DNA of 64,000 nt from Eriocheir sinensis (Eukaryota > Arthropoda > Malacostraca > Decapoda > Varunidae): positions 4,939,976 to 5,003,975 of the forward strand of contig NC_066516.1 in NCBI RefSeq assembly GCF_024679095.1, read 5' to 3'. The notes under the pieces are model-generated. The model worked only from the letters and a program-made list of their open reading frames with translations. It had not been told where the DNA came from and made no database searches. A program made the translations under genes and the position numbers. Below are positions 33,650 to 44,098 of the stretch, piece by piece. Each line of letters opens with the position of its first letter. Position 1 is the stretch's first letter.

Positions 33650-34545
33650 TGATTTAAACATGTGCCTGCAGTACCGCAGCTCCCATTCCCCTGCGCTTCA
33701 TGTAAGGCTATCTTACAAGACCGCTCATACACACATGCTGACAGTGTGTCTGCCTAGTAACACTGTCTGTTAGTTTCTCTGTCCTCCACCTGTTTCAAGA
33801 TCTTAATCTGACTCATACTTATTTTGAGTCTTCTCAACTCCTCGCAATCTATCTCATAGTTATGATCTTTTTCACTGCTATCTGAAGGAGGATATTACCT
33901 CCACCAAACAGTAAAATATTAGTCACTCGAGTAGCAAGATTATTGAAAACAGAGAATCTTCGAAGGCCTGGGATAATTATATTATCCTACTTAAGCATGA
34001 GAAATGGACTCTATAATTGATTGGCTACAGGTTGTGACTTTGACAGATGAGTGACTGTAGGTAATGGTTAATGCATTTTTTTATCTTTCTCGAGAATATT
34101 GGCATGTGGGATATGAAAAGCTAAGATCCGCACTCATGATTTGGCTGTACACCACGTCCATGTAACAGTCTGGTATGTGTGTACCACACTCATATTGCTC
34201 AGTACTACAAGGACGCTTCTGCACATGTGCCTGCAGTACCGCAGCTCCCATTCCCAGCGCTTAGTGTGAGGCTATCTTACAAGACCGCTCATACACACAT
34301 GCTGACAGTGTGTCTGCCTAGTAACACTGTCTGGTAGTTTCTCTGTCCTCCACCTCTGTTTCAAGATCTTAATCTGACTCATACTTATTTTGAGTCTTCT
34401 TAACTCCTCGCAATCCTCGTGGGATCTGAAAAGCTAAGATCTGCACTCATGATTTGGCTGTACACCACGTCCATGTAACAGTCTGGTATGTGTGTACCAC
34501 TCATATTGCTCAGTACTACAGGACGCTTCTGCACGTGGTACACAC
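33650..34545. repeat. Local two-copy duplication
   Basis: A 190-bp block (TGCCTGCAGTACCGCAGCTC onward) at 33.66-33.85 kb recurs at 34.22-34.41 kb, and a 115-bp block (AAAGCTAAGATCYGCACTCA onward) at 34.11-34.23 kb recurs at 34.43-34.54 kb. Order is preserved, so one 550-bp unit was duplicated and the second copy lost about 250 bp between blocks. Confidence 0.88.
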
Positions 34546-34629
34546 ATCGTCAAAACAGCACTGCAGGTACAAAGGGTTTTAAAGCATGGAATAAGGAAGT
34601 GTCACGTTCATGTAGATGATGTGTTTAGA

Positions 34630-34860
34630 TTGCCCAGAGGTTTTTGATAGGAATAAGATCCAGTGAGTTGCCAGGCCAAGGTGTTAGCAACTTTACATCA
34701 TTAAGTCCAAACCAGTTCACCACTAACTTTGTAGTGTGACACAGTGCCCTGTCTTCCACGAAAACATCACCTTCACACCGATTCATACAGTCAGCTCATC
34801 CAGGACAAGTTCAAAGTAGTTTTACTGGTTTACTGATTTTGAGGTCCAGCATTGCACAGT
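34630..34860 (-). pseudogene. Tc1/mariner-superfamily transposase, C-terminal catalytic remnant
   Basis: On the minus strand: YFELVLDEL, a frameshift, MNRCEGDVFVEDRALCHTTK, LVVNWFGLNDVKLL, then WPGNSLDLIPIKNLW and a stop. This corresponds to the family block with catalytic Asp in QDNAPCH-like sequence (retained as VED) and the third acidic residue in NPIENLW, which here reads Lys (PIKNLW). The spacing of the conserved blocks supports the call; loss of the third acid and the frameshift mean it is dead. Terminal repeats were not located. Confidence 0.8.
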
Positions 34861-35289
34861 TGTGAGTGAATCCTGTGTTTACATCTAATTCCTTGTTACT
34901 TGTTCTCCCTAACCAATGCACATATCACTCCAGTCTGGGGCTCTTTGAGCTTTTGTGGTCCCATAGTGAGAATCATGGGGGGAATGATAAGGGGGAGTGG
35001 CAGTCAGATGGGGCCCAATATGGGGCATTAGACAAGCATTCATCTATTCCCTGTGGAAGGCTGATAGCCACTGGCTTCAGAAGACTTTTGGGACTAACAA
35101 AGAGCTGTCAGTAGAGTTGACAGATGTAAATATTTTCCAGATCATCATGAGAACAGAAGGAGAAAGAAGGGTTGAGTGAATTTAGCTGTGGTGGATGGTG
35201 TGTTGCTATCACGTCATCTGCCACCACCAGCACTGTACAATATATTGCAATGGTCGTATGAGGTTAAACCACACACTCCCTCTACCAAG
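34861..35289. other. Spacer, nothing recognised
   Basis: An 82-codon open frame (34866-35114) has no recognisable domain and I do not call it a gene. Confidence 0.45.
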
Positions 35290-35425
35290 CCTTGGTTGTT
35301 GATTGGGCACCACTAGTCAAACAGTCTCACCATTGGTAAACAAACCTCTAGAGTGAACAGGTCACCTTCCACATGGTGCTGTTCTTACAGAATGGTTATG
35401 TGTGTGTATTGTATGGAATATAGTC
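35290..35425. repeat. Dispersed repeat, copy 1 (related to 39320-39465)
   Basis: Shares CACCTTCCACATGGTGCTGT, GTGTATTGTATGG and GGTAAACAAA segments with 39320-39465 in the same orientation. Identity of the family unknown. Confidence 0.65.
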
Positions 35426-35705
35426 ATCTCAGCTTATGTCATTAATTGGTTCCAAAAACTGTCATATAACTCATCTTTTACATAAACCAAACATAATGCC
35501 TTAAAATGACTAATAATAATGTAAAACTTGCCATAAAACACCCAGGAAGCTGAAGTGTGGGAAGTGCGCATGTGGGTGGAGCCTGGGCAGGTCAGTACAC
35601 GTACACGTTTTATTGTGAATATTTCATGCTTGGCAGTTTCATAGCTTTGGAAATATGGCAAATAACTGTGCAGTATATGCATCCTTTAACATAAAGCTGA
35701 AAAGT
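35426..35705. mobile_element. Possible Tigger/pogo-like terminal fragment
   Basis: The left part (CTCAGCTTATGTCATTAATT, GGTTCCAAAAACTGTCATA) has the pattern of Tigger terminal sequence. The right end is not defined. Confidence 0.4.
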
Positions 35706-36120
35706 TGGCTCAGCCATTTGTTACTTTCGGTTTCCCAGAAATGAAGAGATCAGAATAAAATGTTTTATCTTAATATGGTTATGTCCTGACAGTCATTACA
35801 TGTATTTTTTAATATTTACTGGTCTATATAGAGGTGGATGTGTATATTACTAACTGTATTCTATAACATTATATATATTTTACTACTATATTATCAATAT
35901 AACAAATATATAACAATTATAACTATGTATAGTATAACTTTACCAAAAAGTAAAAAAAATCATTATGAGTATAACTAATTGTTCATTAGGTAAAGATATT
36001 TTGTTATAACTTTAACATGGTTATGTCCTGAGTTAGTACATGTATATTTTAATATTTACTTGTCTATATGTATATAGATGTACACAATTTCAACTGTATT
36101 CTATATCTGTAAGGAGATTT

Positions 36121-36375
36121 TCGACAAGTTGGGTGAAGGAGATGGAAAGAAACAAGGGTATGTTGAGGTGAGTTTCTTCTACTAGTTTAACCTTTGCTTC
36201 GTCAGGCGAACTGAGGTGGCTCAGGTGTCATCCTGCTGTATATCATATATACAGCATATGCTATATGTCCTATATAGCAAGATGACGTCTGAGTCACCTC
36301 AGTTCTGAAGAAGCAAAAGTGAAACTAGTCGCAATAAACTCACCTCAATACAGCTGTTTCCTTCCTTCCTTTACC
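36121..36375. repeat. 255-bp fold-back palindrome
   Basis: The arms pair over about 100 bp with few mismatches: TTGAGGTGAGTTTCTTCTAC / its complement, ACTAGTTTAACCTTTGCTTC / complement, and GAACTGAGGTGGCTCAGGTG / complement, around a short TA-rich loop near 36.25 kb. No coding potential. Confidence 0.85.
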
Positions 36376-36429
36376 TATTCTATATTATATATAATTATAT
36401 CATTTATTGAATCAATTGCTTTTGCTTTT

Positions 36430-38253
36430 CTAATTCTTCTCAGGACTTCTGGCACCTAGCCAAAATATCTCCTCCAATTTCACTTCTTCATCTTTCCCTC
36501 CTCTCCTTAACCCGGTAGCAGCGACGGGCCAAATTTGTGCCATGATATAAACCCAAAAAATAGATGATACATAATCTGATAACAAATGTTTGAAATATAT
36601 TATGAAATGGTTTGTATGAGGGGTGATTTTTTCTCATTTTTCTTGCTTTCTTGCTACCGGGTTAACCCTGACGGCAGCACCGTCTCATCTATCTCTAAGG
36701 CTGAAAAGCTCAAACTTTCTGTAACAACTCCTCTGGACGATTCTGGGCATATTCCTCCTACTCATTCCCCCTCTGACTCCTTTATACCGGTTATTAAGAT
36801 TTTTAGAAATGATGTTTTCTATGCCCTCTCTGGCCTCAACCCTCAGAAGGCTTATGGACCTGATGAAGTGCCTCCTATTGTCTTAAAAACTGTACCTCTG
36901 TGCTGACACCCTGCCTGGTCAAACTCTTTTGTCTTTGCCTATCAACATCTACCTTTCCTTCCTGCTGGAAGTAAGCCTTAATACAGCCTGTGCCTAAGAA
37001 GAGTGACCGTTCCAATCCCTCAAACTACCGCCCTATAGCTTTACTTTCCTGCCTATCTAAAGCTTTTGAATCAGTCCTTAACCGGGAGATTTAAAAGGAC
37101 CTTTCCACTTCTAACCTTCTATCTGATCGCCAGTATGGATTCCGCAAGGGGCGTTCTACTGTTGATCTTCTTGTCTCTTAACTGACTTTCGGTCATCCTC
37201 TCTTAGCTGTTTCGGCGAAACTTTCTCAGTCGCGCAAGACATATCAAAAGCTTGCAATTGAGTCTGGCACAAGTCTTTGCTCTCTAAACTGCCATCTTTC
37301 GGATTCTATCCCTCTCTCTGTTCCTTTATCTCCAGTTTCCTTTCCAGCTATTCTATTTGCGCTGGTAGACGGTCACTGTTCTTCCCCTAAACCTATCAAC
37401 AGTGGTGTTCCACAGGGCTCTGTCCTATCACCCACTCTCTTCCTGTTATTCAACAATGATCTTCTTTCCATAACAGACTCTCCTATCCACTCATACGCTG
37501 ATGACTCCACTCTGCATTATTCAACTTCTTTTAATAGAAGACCCTCTCAACAGGAATTACATGACGCCAGACTGGAGGCTGCAGAACACTTAACCTCAGA
37601 CCTTGCTATCATTTACGATTGGGATAAGAGGAACCTTGTGTCCTTTAATGCCTCAAAAACTCAATTTCTCCACCTATCAACTTGACACAATCTTCCAAAC
37701 ATCTATCCCCTATTTTTCGACAACACTCAGCTGCCACCTTCTTCAACACTAAATATCCTCGGTCTATCCTTAACTCAAAATCTGAACTGGAAACATTACA
37801 TCTCCTCTCACTAAATCAACTTCCTCGAGGTTGGGTGTTCTGTATCTCCACAAGTTCTTCTCCCCTGCACAGTTGCTATCCATATACAGGGGCCTTGCCC
37901 GCCCTCGTATGGAGTATGCATCTCACGTGTGGGGAGGCTCCACTCACACAGCTCTTCTGGACAGAGTGGAGTCTAAGGCTCTTTGTCTCATCAGCTCTCC
38001 TCCTCTCTATCTTCTATCGATATTTTCACGCTGACTGCTCTTCCGAACCTGCTAACTGCATGCCTCCCACACAACTTTCTACTCAAGCTCATCCCTATAC
38101 TGTCCAAACCCCTTAAGCAAGAGTTAACAACCATCTTCACTCTTTCATCCCTTACGCTGGTAAACTTTGGAACAATCTTCCTTCATCTGTATTTCCTCCT
38201 GCCTACGACTTGAACTCTTCCAAGAGGAGGGTACGTATCAGGACAGCCGGTAG
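36430..38253 (+). mobile_element. Family C retrotransposon fragment, plus strand, with a MITE insertion
   Basis: From the end of the endonuclease linker (TTCTGGCACCTAGCCAAAA) to the C-terminal PAYDL codons near the tail. The RT region spans about 36.78-38.21 kb with [49 protein letters not shown] and YADDSTLH recognisable in shifting frames; indels and stops are frequent, so it is older than the 24-27-kb copy. A TTAA MITE sits at 36511-36661. Confidence 0.88.
36511..36661. mobile_element. TTAA MITE (CCCGGTAGCAGC termini), 151 bp, inside family C
   Basis: TTAA at 36507-36510 and 36662-36665; ends CCCGGTAGCAGC and TTGCTACCGGG. It shares its interior with the 33.4-kb MITE. It splits family C sequence just before the CCTGACGGC codons, so it is younger than that copy. 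Confidence 0.87.
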
Positions 38254-38300
38254 GCTTCTTCCTGGTGGATCCTGATGGTCGCCCCAAGGCATTATTATTT
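38254..38300 (-). mobile_element. SINE S1 tail scrap
   Basis: About 45 bp (GGTAGGCTTCTTCC..GGATCCTGATGGTCG) match the 3' part of SINE S1 on the minus strand; nothing else of it is present. Confidence 0.6.
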
Positions 38301-38529
38301 CTTTATTGATTCATGAAAAACTACAACAAATAAGGAAGCCATTGATATATTATGTATAATGATAATTGCAGGTTTGGGGAAGAAAGTAGCTGAGAAACAA
38401 AATTTTCGTAGCTAAAAAACTGCCTCGACCGACAAAAAGACCCAATGTTTGAAATGAGCGGAAAAGAAAATGTATTGAAACTTATGGTGCATGAGAGGGT
38501 TAAGTGTTTTAAATGTATTTATTTGAGTG

Positions 38530-38709
38530 ATCTGGCCACAGGGCACTACATAAACCCATAAAAATGTTGAAAAAATATGAGGATTTTGGGGCCTGGAACG
38601 GATTAATTTTTTCTACATTAATTTCAATGGGATAAATTGCTTCCTAATTTGAACATTTTCAATCCGAACAGCCCAAATGAACCAATTAAGTTTGAATCAC
38701 GAGGTACCA

Positions 38710-38710
<1 letters not shown>
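38530..38710 (-). mobile_element. Tigger/pogo-type terminal fragment
   Basis: On the minus strand it begins CAGTGGTACCTCGTGATTCA and continues with AATTGGTTCATTTGGG and GCAATTTATCCCATTG, the pattern of Tigger terminal sequence. The CAG end lies next to a TA dinucleotide that is now part of a (TA)n array. The other end is missing. Confidence 0.7.

Positions 38711-38798
<88 letters not shown>
38711..38798. repeat. (TA)n microsatellite
   Basis: About 43 TA units starting at the TA next to the Tigger terminus. Confidence 0.97.
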
Positions 38799-38801
<3 letters not shown>

Positions 38802-38804
38802 ATG

Positions 38805-39252
38805 TAACAAGTTATATTCTGTGTGTTGTTTATGCTAGTTTAGGGCTACTTGACTATTATGAGCAAAGGACCAGTTAGACAAGTTCAAATGTATGCAGAG
38901 GTCCAGATAAATATTGTATCTGAACCTTAAGCTCCAGTAGAAAAATATGATTAAATAATATGAAGGTCCTGGCAATGGATTCTTGCAAGTGGATTTCCTC
39001 GAGTGACTTTAGGGCCTACAATCAGTCGAGGAAATACACTTGCAAGAATCCATCGCCAGGACAATGTTATTTAATTATGTTTTTCTACTCCTGGAGTCTG
39101 GGGTCCAATTACAACACTCAGAAGGTTCAGATTTGGACCGTGGGCCACCAGATGCGTAGTCCTATGCTAGTTGTAAGGTGTTTGTCATCACTCTGTGTGA
39201 CCACAAACACCTTACAAATAGCATAAGCAACACGTGGATGAATATAACTCAT
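38805..39252. repeat. Long imperfect palindrome with a side hairpin
   Basis: Inner arms pair at 38967-39002 and 39026-39061 (TGGATTCTTGCAAGTGG / complement) around a 23-nt loop; further out, CTCCAGTAGAAAAA and GTTATATTCTG segments pair with their complements up to 39.25 kb. A second hairpin in the right arm pairs TTGTAAGGTGTTTGT with ACAAACACCTTACAA near 39.17-39.22 kb. No coding potential; a fold-back element or hairpin-RNA source is possible. Confidence 0.82.
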
Positions 39253-39319
39253 TAAGACATGGTATACATACATATATTATACGGTGTATATGATATACAT
39301 ATTGCAATATGGTGTTGGT

Positions 39320-39465
39320 CCTGACCAAGTCTTAGTCTTGGTGATCCCCTGTGCACTGGTAACTAAGTGAAGACTCAGCAAAGGTAAACAAAGCTTCAGA
39401 GTTAGATCACCTTCCATATGGTGCTGTTGTTACAGTATGGTGTACATGTGTATTGTATGGTATAT
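39320..39465. repeat. Dispersed repeat, copy 2 (related to 35290-35425)
   Basis: Same-orientation match to the 35.3-kb segment through CACCTTCCATATGGTGCTGT and GTGTATTGTATGG. Confidence 0.65.
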
Positions 39466-39842
39466 ATATTATGATATGGTGTTGATCCAGTCCAAGTGTT
39501 GGTTTTGGTCATTTGTAGGTAGCGTTACTGAGTCGAAATGAAATGCGGCTGGGTATGACTGTATGTTACAATATGGTGCTGGTCTAGCAGTATAGGGTAG
39601 AAATGTACTACAAGTCAGGAAACAACCAACAAAACATCTTTGTAAAATTGGTAAAGGTCAAGGGCAAAATATTATTTTTTTAAATCAGCACTTCCAAATG
39701 GGGGGTGGGGTGTCTTAAATATTGATGCATCTTCGATGCCAGCAAATATGGTACATCCTTTATTGTCCCCTCATATGACATAATAGAATATGAACATGTA
39801 CTCAATCTCCATGTTTACAAGATAATGATAACTAATGATTAA

Positions 39843-40533
39843 CCCCTTCCCGGCGGAGGATCTATATATAGATGTTTCGAAATTGGGACTTTTTGTCTGC
39901 GCGTCTATATATAGACGTTTGCTCTCATTTGCCCACACTAGATTGTAGCATGGTCTGTATATAGACGATTCCTTACTACTAACAAAATTAACAAAAATCT
40001 TTATTTGGCATCTCAAACCCCGACACTTACCGACATTGCCTCTCAAGGACAGTCACCGCTTGTGCTTTGTCGGTGGCGGATGTGCTATGCACATCAGCTA
40101 ACACTGGGAATTTATGCATTTTTTTCCTATTTTATTTTATTATTAGTCTATCATGTCAAGGAAAGAGACCTCTTAGACGGAAGAAATGACTTCTTTGGCA
40201 GCTGAGGATATAGATGCTGATTTTTTGGATGATTTTGATGATACTGACTCATCTACTGTCAGTGATTACACTGATACAGAATCTAAACCTTCATATAAAT
40301 ATATCAATATACATATAACCAATCAAACTTAAATAACATCTATATATAGATTCAAATGTTTGTTCAGTTTTGCGCAGAGTCTATATATAGGCGTCAATCG
40401 GGAATGCCCACTTGCAGGAAATCAATATATACACGTATGGATGAAAGTCGACAGCCTCTATACAGAGCCGATTTTTTTTTTTTTTTTTTTTTTTTTTGAT
40501 AGTACATACATCTGCCCTGCCGCCGGGAAGGGG
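39843..40533. mobile_element. piggyBac-like TTAA element, 691 bp, with TATATA palindromes and residual reading frame
   Basis: TTAA at 39839-39842 and 40534-40537; ends CCCCTTCCCGGCGG and CCGCCGGGAAGGGG pair perfectly over 14 bp. Both subterminal zones carry the near-palindrome GTCTATATATAGAC (39860-39873, 39903-39916, 39953-39966, 40338-40351, 40379-40391). A 48-codon frame (40186-40332) reads MTSLAAEDIDADFLDDFDDT and stays acidic, resembling the N-terminus of piggyBac-type transposases; the rest is deleted. The T25 run at 40472-40497 is internal. Confidence 0.85.
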
Positions 40534-40649
40534 TTAAATAACAATATATACAACAATGTGTTTTAAGGTTATTAATACAAATCAATGGCTATATATATAA
40601 AAAAAATGCCCTCATGTTAATTCAGTAAAGAGAATAGGATGCCAAAAAA

Positions 40650-40990
40650 TGAAGTTAGAAAATGGGTGCAGAGGTGTCTTGATACTCCCTACTGAGAGTT
40701 CATCAGAGGAATGAGGAAAGATAGTGGAGAGGAGGCTGTTCCAGAGCCTACTCTGTGATAGGGATGAAAGTGAAGATACTGATCAATTCTTGCATTAATC
40801 AGTAAGTAGGAATGAGGTTGAGTAGAGAGATGTGCAACAGGGTTGTTAGAGGGATGGAGGAATGAAGTTACCAAGTCCAGAAGGTAGTGATAAAAGAAAG
40901 CAAGTGAAGCAACACCAGTCAACTTTGAGAGGATAAAGACAGTTAGTTAGAGGAGTTGAGGCAAATGGCCTTGGCTCTACTCTCTTGAGA
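40650..40990 (-). mobile_element. Old family C 3'-end fragment
   Basis: Matches the last 300 bp of family C (GAGGTGTCTTGATACTC, GGCTGTTCCAGAGCCTAC, GTGAAGATACTGATCAA) with many changes. Confidence 0.75.
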
Positions 40991-41764
40991 AGAGGTGATA
41001 GACTGGGATAAAGATTACAATTTAAAGGAATTAGTTTTGATTTTCAGATGGCAAAAAGAGTGATTAATACTGTACTGTAAGTTTTTACAAGAAATAAGAA
41101 AAGGGCATGGAAAGGAGAAGTGAAGTGAGTGGATAGTGTTCTCAGGGCAAGGGAGCATGTCAATTCACTGCTTATGAAAATACATAACTTGATACATATT
41201 TTTCATTAGGTACTAACTCCATATTCCTCTGCTTCTGGATTATTTAGTTGTGCATTATTATTTATCCATTCAATAATATTAACTATTCACTTCTTATTTT
41301 GAACTACTGCTTCACTGAAGTCATGCTTATTTCAGAGAGGAGCGAAGATGCTGATTTCTCTTAAAGAAGTGTATGTAACAAAAAGCTGCATAAATACAAC
41401 CTTCAAGCTCTTTACTTTCAACTTTGTTTACAATATGAAATGATAAATTAAATGTTTTTGTAATCAAAGAGTTTTGGCTTTCCATTTCCTGGAAAGGACA
41501 TTACAAATGCTATATTACTATACTGAATTATGACCCTTACCACAACTATTTGGTATCTCCTTTGGTGCATCTGTTACCTGAGAGCACTGATTTTCCATAA
41601 GTACAATACTTTCAAAACAATATCAACAAACCATACATATATTAAGTTAATACCTATTGACCTAGAGCAAATTTTGTAATATCACACAACAAGATGAAGT
41701 GTTGGCACTGTGAGGAAGGAGGAAATGTGGTATGTGGGTATGTGTGTGTGAGATAGTTTTAAAT
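40991..41764. other. Spacer, nothing recognised
   Basis: AT-rich, no gene or repeat family identified. Confidence 0.5.
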
Positions 41765-41768
41765 TTAA

Positions 41769-43138
41769 GGAGAGTTCGCTATGATTTCAAAAAAGCCTGA
41801 GGGCCTTGGCTTATTTGTTGTGCATATTGGTACCTTATTTTTCATCTGTAAGTTTCAAATGAATCATGCATTTTTTTTCCTTTTCAAGTAATTTTTCATT
41901 ATTTTGCAAAAACTTTCAAGTTGATCTCCATCACTTTTGCACCCACTTCTTTTGTGATTACACATCAAATACTTTACAACTTGCCTACCAAAACTGTAAA
42001 AAATAGCAAAATCTTTTCATTTAGTTATATAAAAACGCATGTGGAAATTCACAAACCAAAATCTCTTCGCATAACATGCTAAAAATATTCTCTAAGAAAT
42101 GAAAATGCTTTAACAGTTTTATTCTATGATTAATCAAGTTTTATCCCTAAATCTTTATTGCAATTATGAAAAAAATAGAGGGGTAGATAGCATATACGTT
42201 TTCTAACATCTTGCTCAGGGTATAATGTGATTCAAGTTTTTCTCAGTTTCGTACTGCAAACCTATTGATTCTGGTTTCCTTAGGGTTCAATAACGATACT
42301 AAAACTTGCCCTCATGATCTGGCACCTACTTCATTCCCTATAAAGGATATTACTCACTTGGTTGCAAAGGAATCATGAGGCCCCACCTCATTCATTTTGC
42401 CACGTTTCATATCTGCTAAAATCCGCCTGGTTTGTAATAACTCCTGGCACTTCCACTGATTTTTCTATTCATTTTGGGCTTCTAAAGTGTTCTTTTTCTC
42501 TGGGTATCTGGGTTTCAATCCTTCTACCTTCTCATTTCTTCCAAAAATGGTAGTGAGGAGGTTACTATTGCTAGAGTCAAAATTGTTCCAGAAGTGTTAC
42601 CTGGGTGTCAAATTTGACTCTGAAGAATCAAGCATGTTTGATATTCAAAATTTTTTGCCCAAATTTTGGAATGCAGTGAGTCATTGGGATTCTGGGTTCT
42701 GCCTTTCAGGTGGGCAGCTGCCCTCCTACCTGAAGCTCAATTTTTTAAAGTTTGTGGGGAATGATGCAGGATGTGAGAGTAAGGAGAGCAACAAGTGGCG
42801 TGTCATGTGTTTGGTTTCAGTCTAAGCATGTTGCAGCTCCTCACCATCTCACACACCTGTCTTCCTCCCAGGTTAAGTTGCCAGAATATGCAGGAATGTA
42901 TTAATATGCAATTATTTCATCAGATATTAAAAATAGGTCAAAAAACCTACTAAATTATCAAACACATGCTCGGCGGCATGCCACACATTCCTGGTGGCTA
43001 TTTAAATTCTCCCGACCCAGGAGATTTAAATTTTCAGAATCTGAAAGAAATTTGCCATTCAACATTTTTAGGACAGATGGATTTGCCAAACTGGATAACT
43101 TTTTTTTTTTTTTCAATATACTATAGCGAACTCTACCC
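41769..43138. mobile_element. Probable TTAA element, 1.37 kb
   Basis: TTAA at 41765-41768 and 43139-43142; ends GGAGAGTTCGCTATG and ATAGCGAACTCTACCC are inverted copies with a one-base gap, and A/T runs follow on both sides. Open frames inside (such as 42487-42825) have no recognisable domain. Non-autonomous piggyBac-like is the best guess. Confidence 0.62.
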
Positions 43139-43142
43139 TTAA

Positions 43143-43624
43143 GTGGTTCTGCTTACATTATATGACATATCTTTACACAGATATTGTCCAAATGTTACAC
43201 ATATTCTCCCACTTGAAGTGTAGTGAAAATATTTGGCAAAAAGTGTAATCTATACAGTGGAGGAGCATGTGTGGCTGTATCCTTCAATTTTCATTATGAC
43301 AATGCATTTCTTGGATTTCTCAGACTTCGTGATATAATTAGAAAGGCAACAGGAGACACCTTGTACAAGGATGTGAACTAAGGACCAAAGGCAGTATGTG
43401 GCTGTTTCATGGTAAATCACTATTGCACTCTTTAAAAATAATTTTATAATTCAAATCATATCATTATCATAACATACAACATATGGGATGAAGACCCAAC
43501 ATACTAGGAACAGACAACAGCATACTCTGAAACTGCTAGAAATGCAACTAGTGTGCAGCAATTTGGCATAAAATTCATCAATATCACACATAAATACTCT
43601 ATGGCTACTACCTTAAGGCTATAT
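43143..43624. other. Sequence 3' of the RCE1 stop codon
   Basis: No repeat recognised. Given the minus-strand RCE1 stop at 43625-43627, this is probably its 3' UTR and downstream sequence; a poly(A) site was not pinned down. Confidence 0.45.
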
Positions 43625-43824
43625 TCACAATGTTGTCAAAGCATTGCTGTAGATAGATGGTTCAGTAAGTGGATAAAGTAAAAAGTACCAGGTTACCAAA
43701 CCTAGCACATGACAGGCCATCAGCTTATTGCGTGTAGGAGAGGGGGCCTTCAACATTTCTTTCACTTCTGGAAGGCCTATGTGGTTGCAAAATGCATGAA
43801 CTGCAAAAAGGGGGAGAAAATGCC
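43625..43824 (-). CDS. RCE1: CAAX prenyl protease 2 (RCE1), last exon
   Basis: RCE1 is an ER-membrane endopeptidase that removes the last three residues of prenylated CAAX proteins such as Ras. This 200-bp exon follows a poly(T)-CAG acceptor, starts with GG completing a Gly codon, and encodes HFLPLFAVHAFCNHIGLPEV through YPLTEPSIYSN and a TGA stop. HAFCN fits the family's final catalytic motif H-x3-N within a transmembrane helix, and ACHVLGLVTWYFLLYPLT is a further membrane segment. It joins in frame (phase 1) to the exon at 56485-56547 to give RTG|HFLP, as expected for the family. The 12.7-kb intron between is filled with retroelements. Upstream exons were not found. Confidence 0.88.
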
Positions 43825-44098
43825 CTGGAAAAAAAAAAAAAATACAATCATCAGATATCTTGTGGTGTGGTTCATGCAAAAGTAGTTTTATCTTGGGGAA
43901 CGACTCAGTAAATAGAACACATTTATGTATGCAGCAGGGTCCCTTGTCTAGGGATAAAAAGACTGAAAAAATATCGCTAGTTCTGAAGTCGCTAGTTTGG
44001 GGGAAACTTTAAATAGTAAAACATGAAAACAGACTGGAATTTTTCAGAATTTGTCTTTATTTGTTCTATTTCACCTGCTTTTAACAACTAACTAACAT
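43825..44098. other. RCE1 intron sequence, nothing recognised
   Basis: Short intronic stretch between the last exon and the family C fragment. Confidence 0.5.

Noticed and set aside
34866..35114. 82-codon frame as a host gene
   Set aside because: No domain, no splice or start context, next to transposon remnants.
42487..42825. 112-codon frame inside the TTAA element as a transposase
   Set aside because: No DDD or other transposase motif could be recognised.
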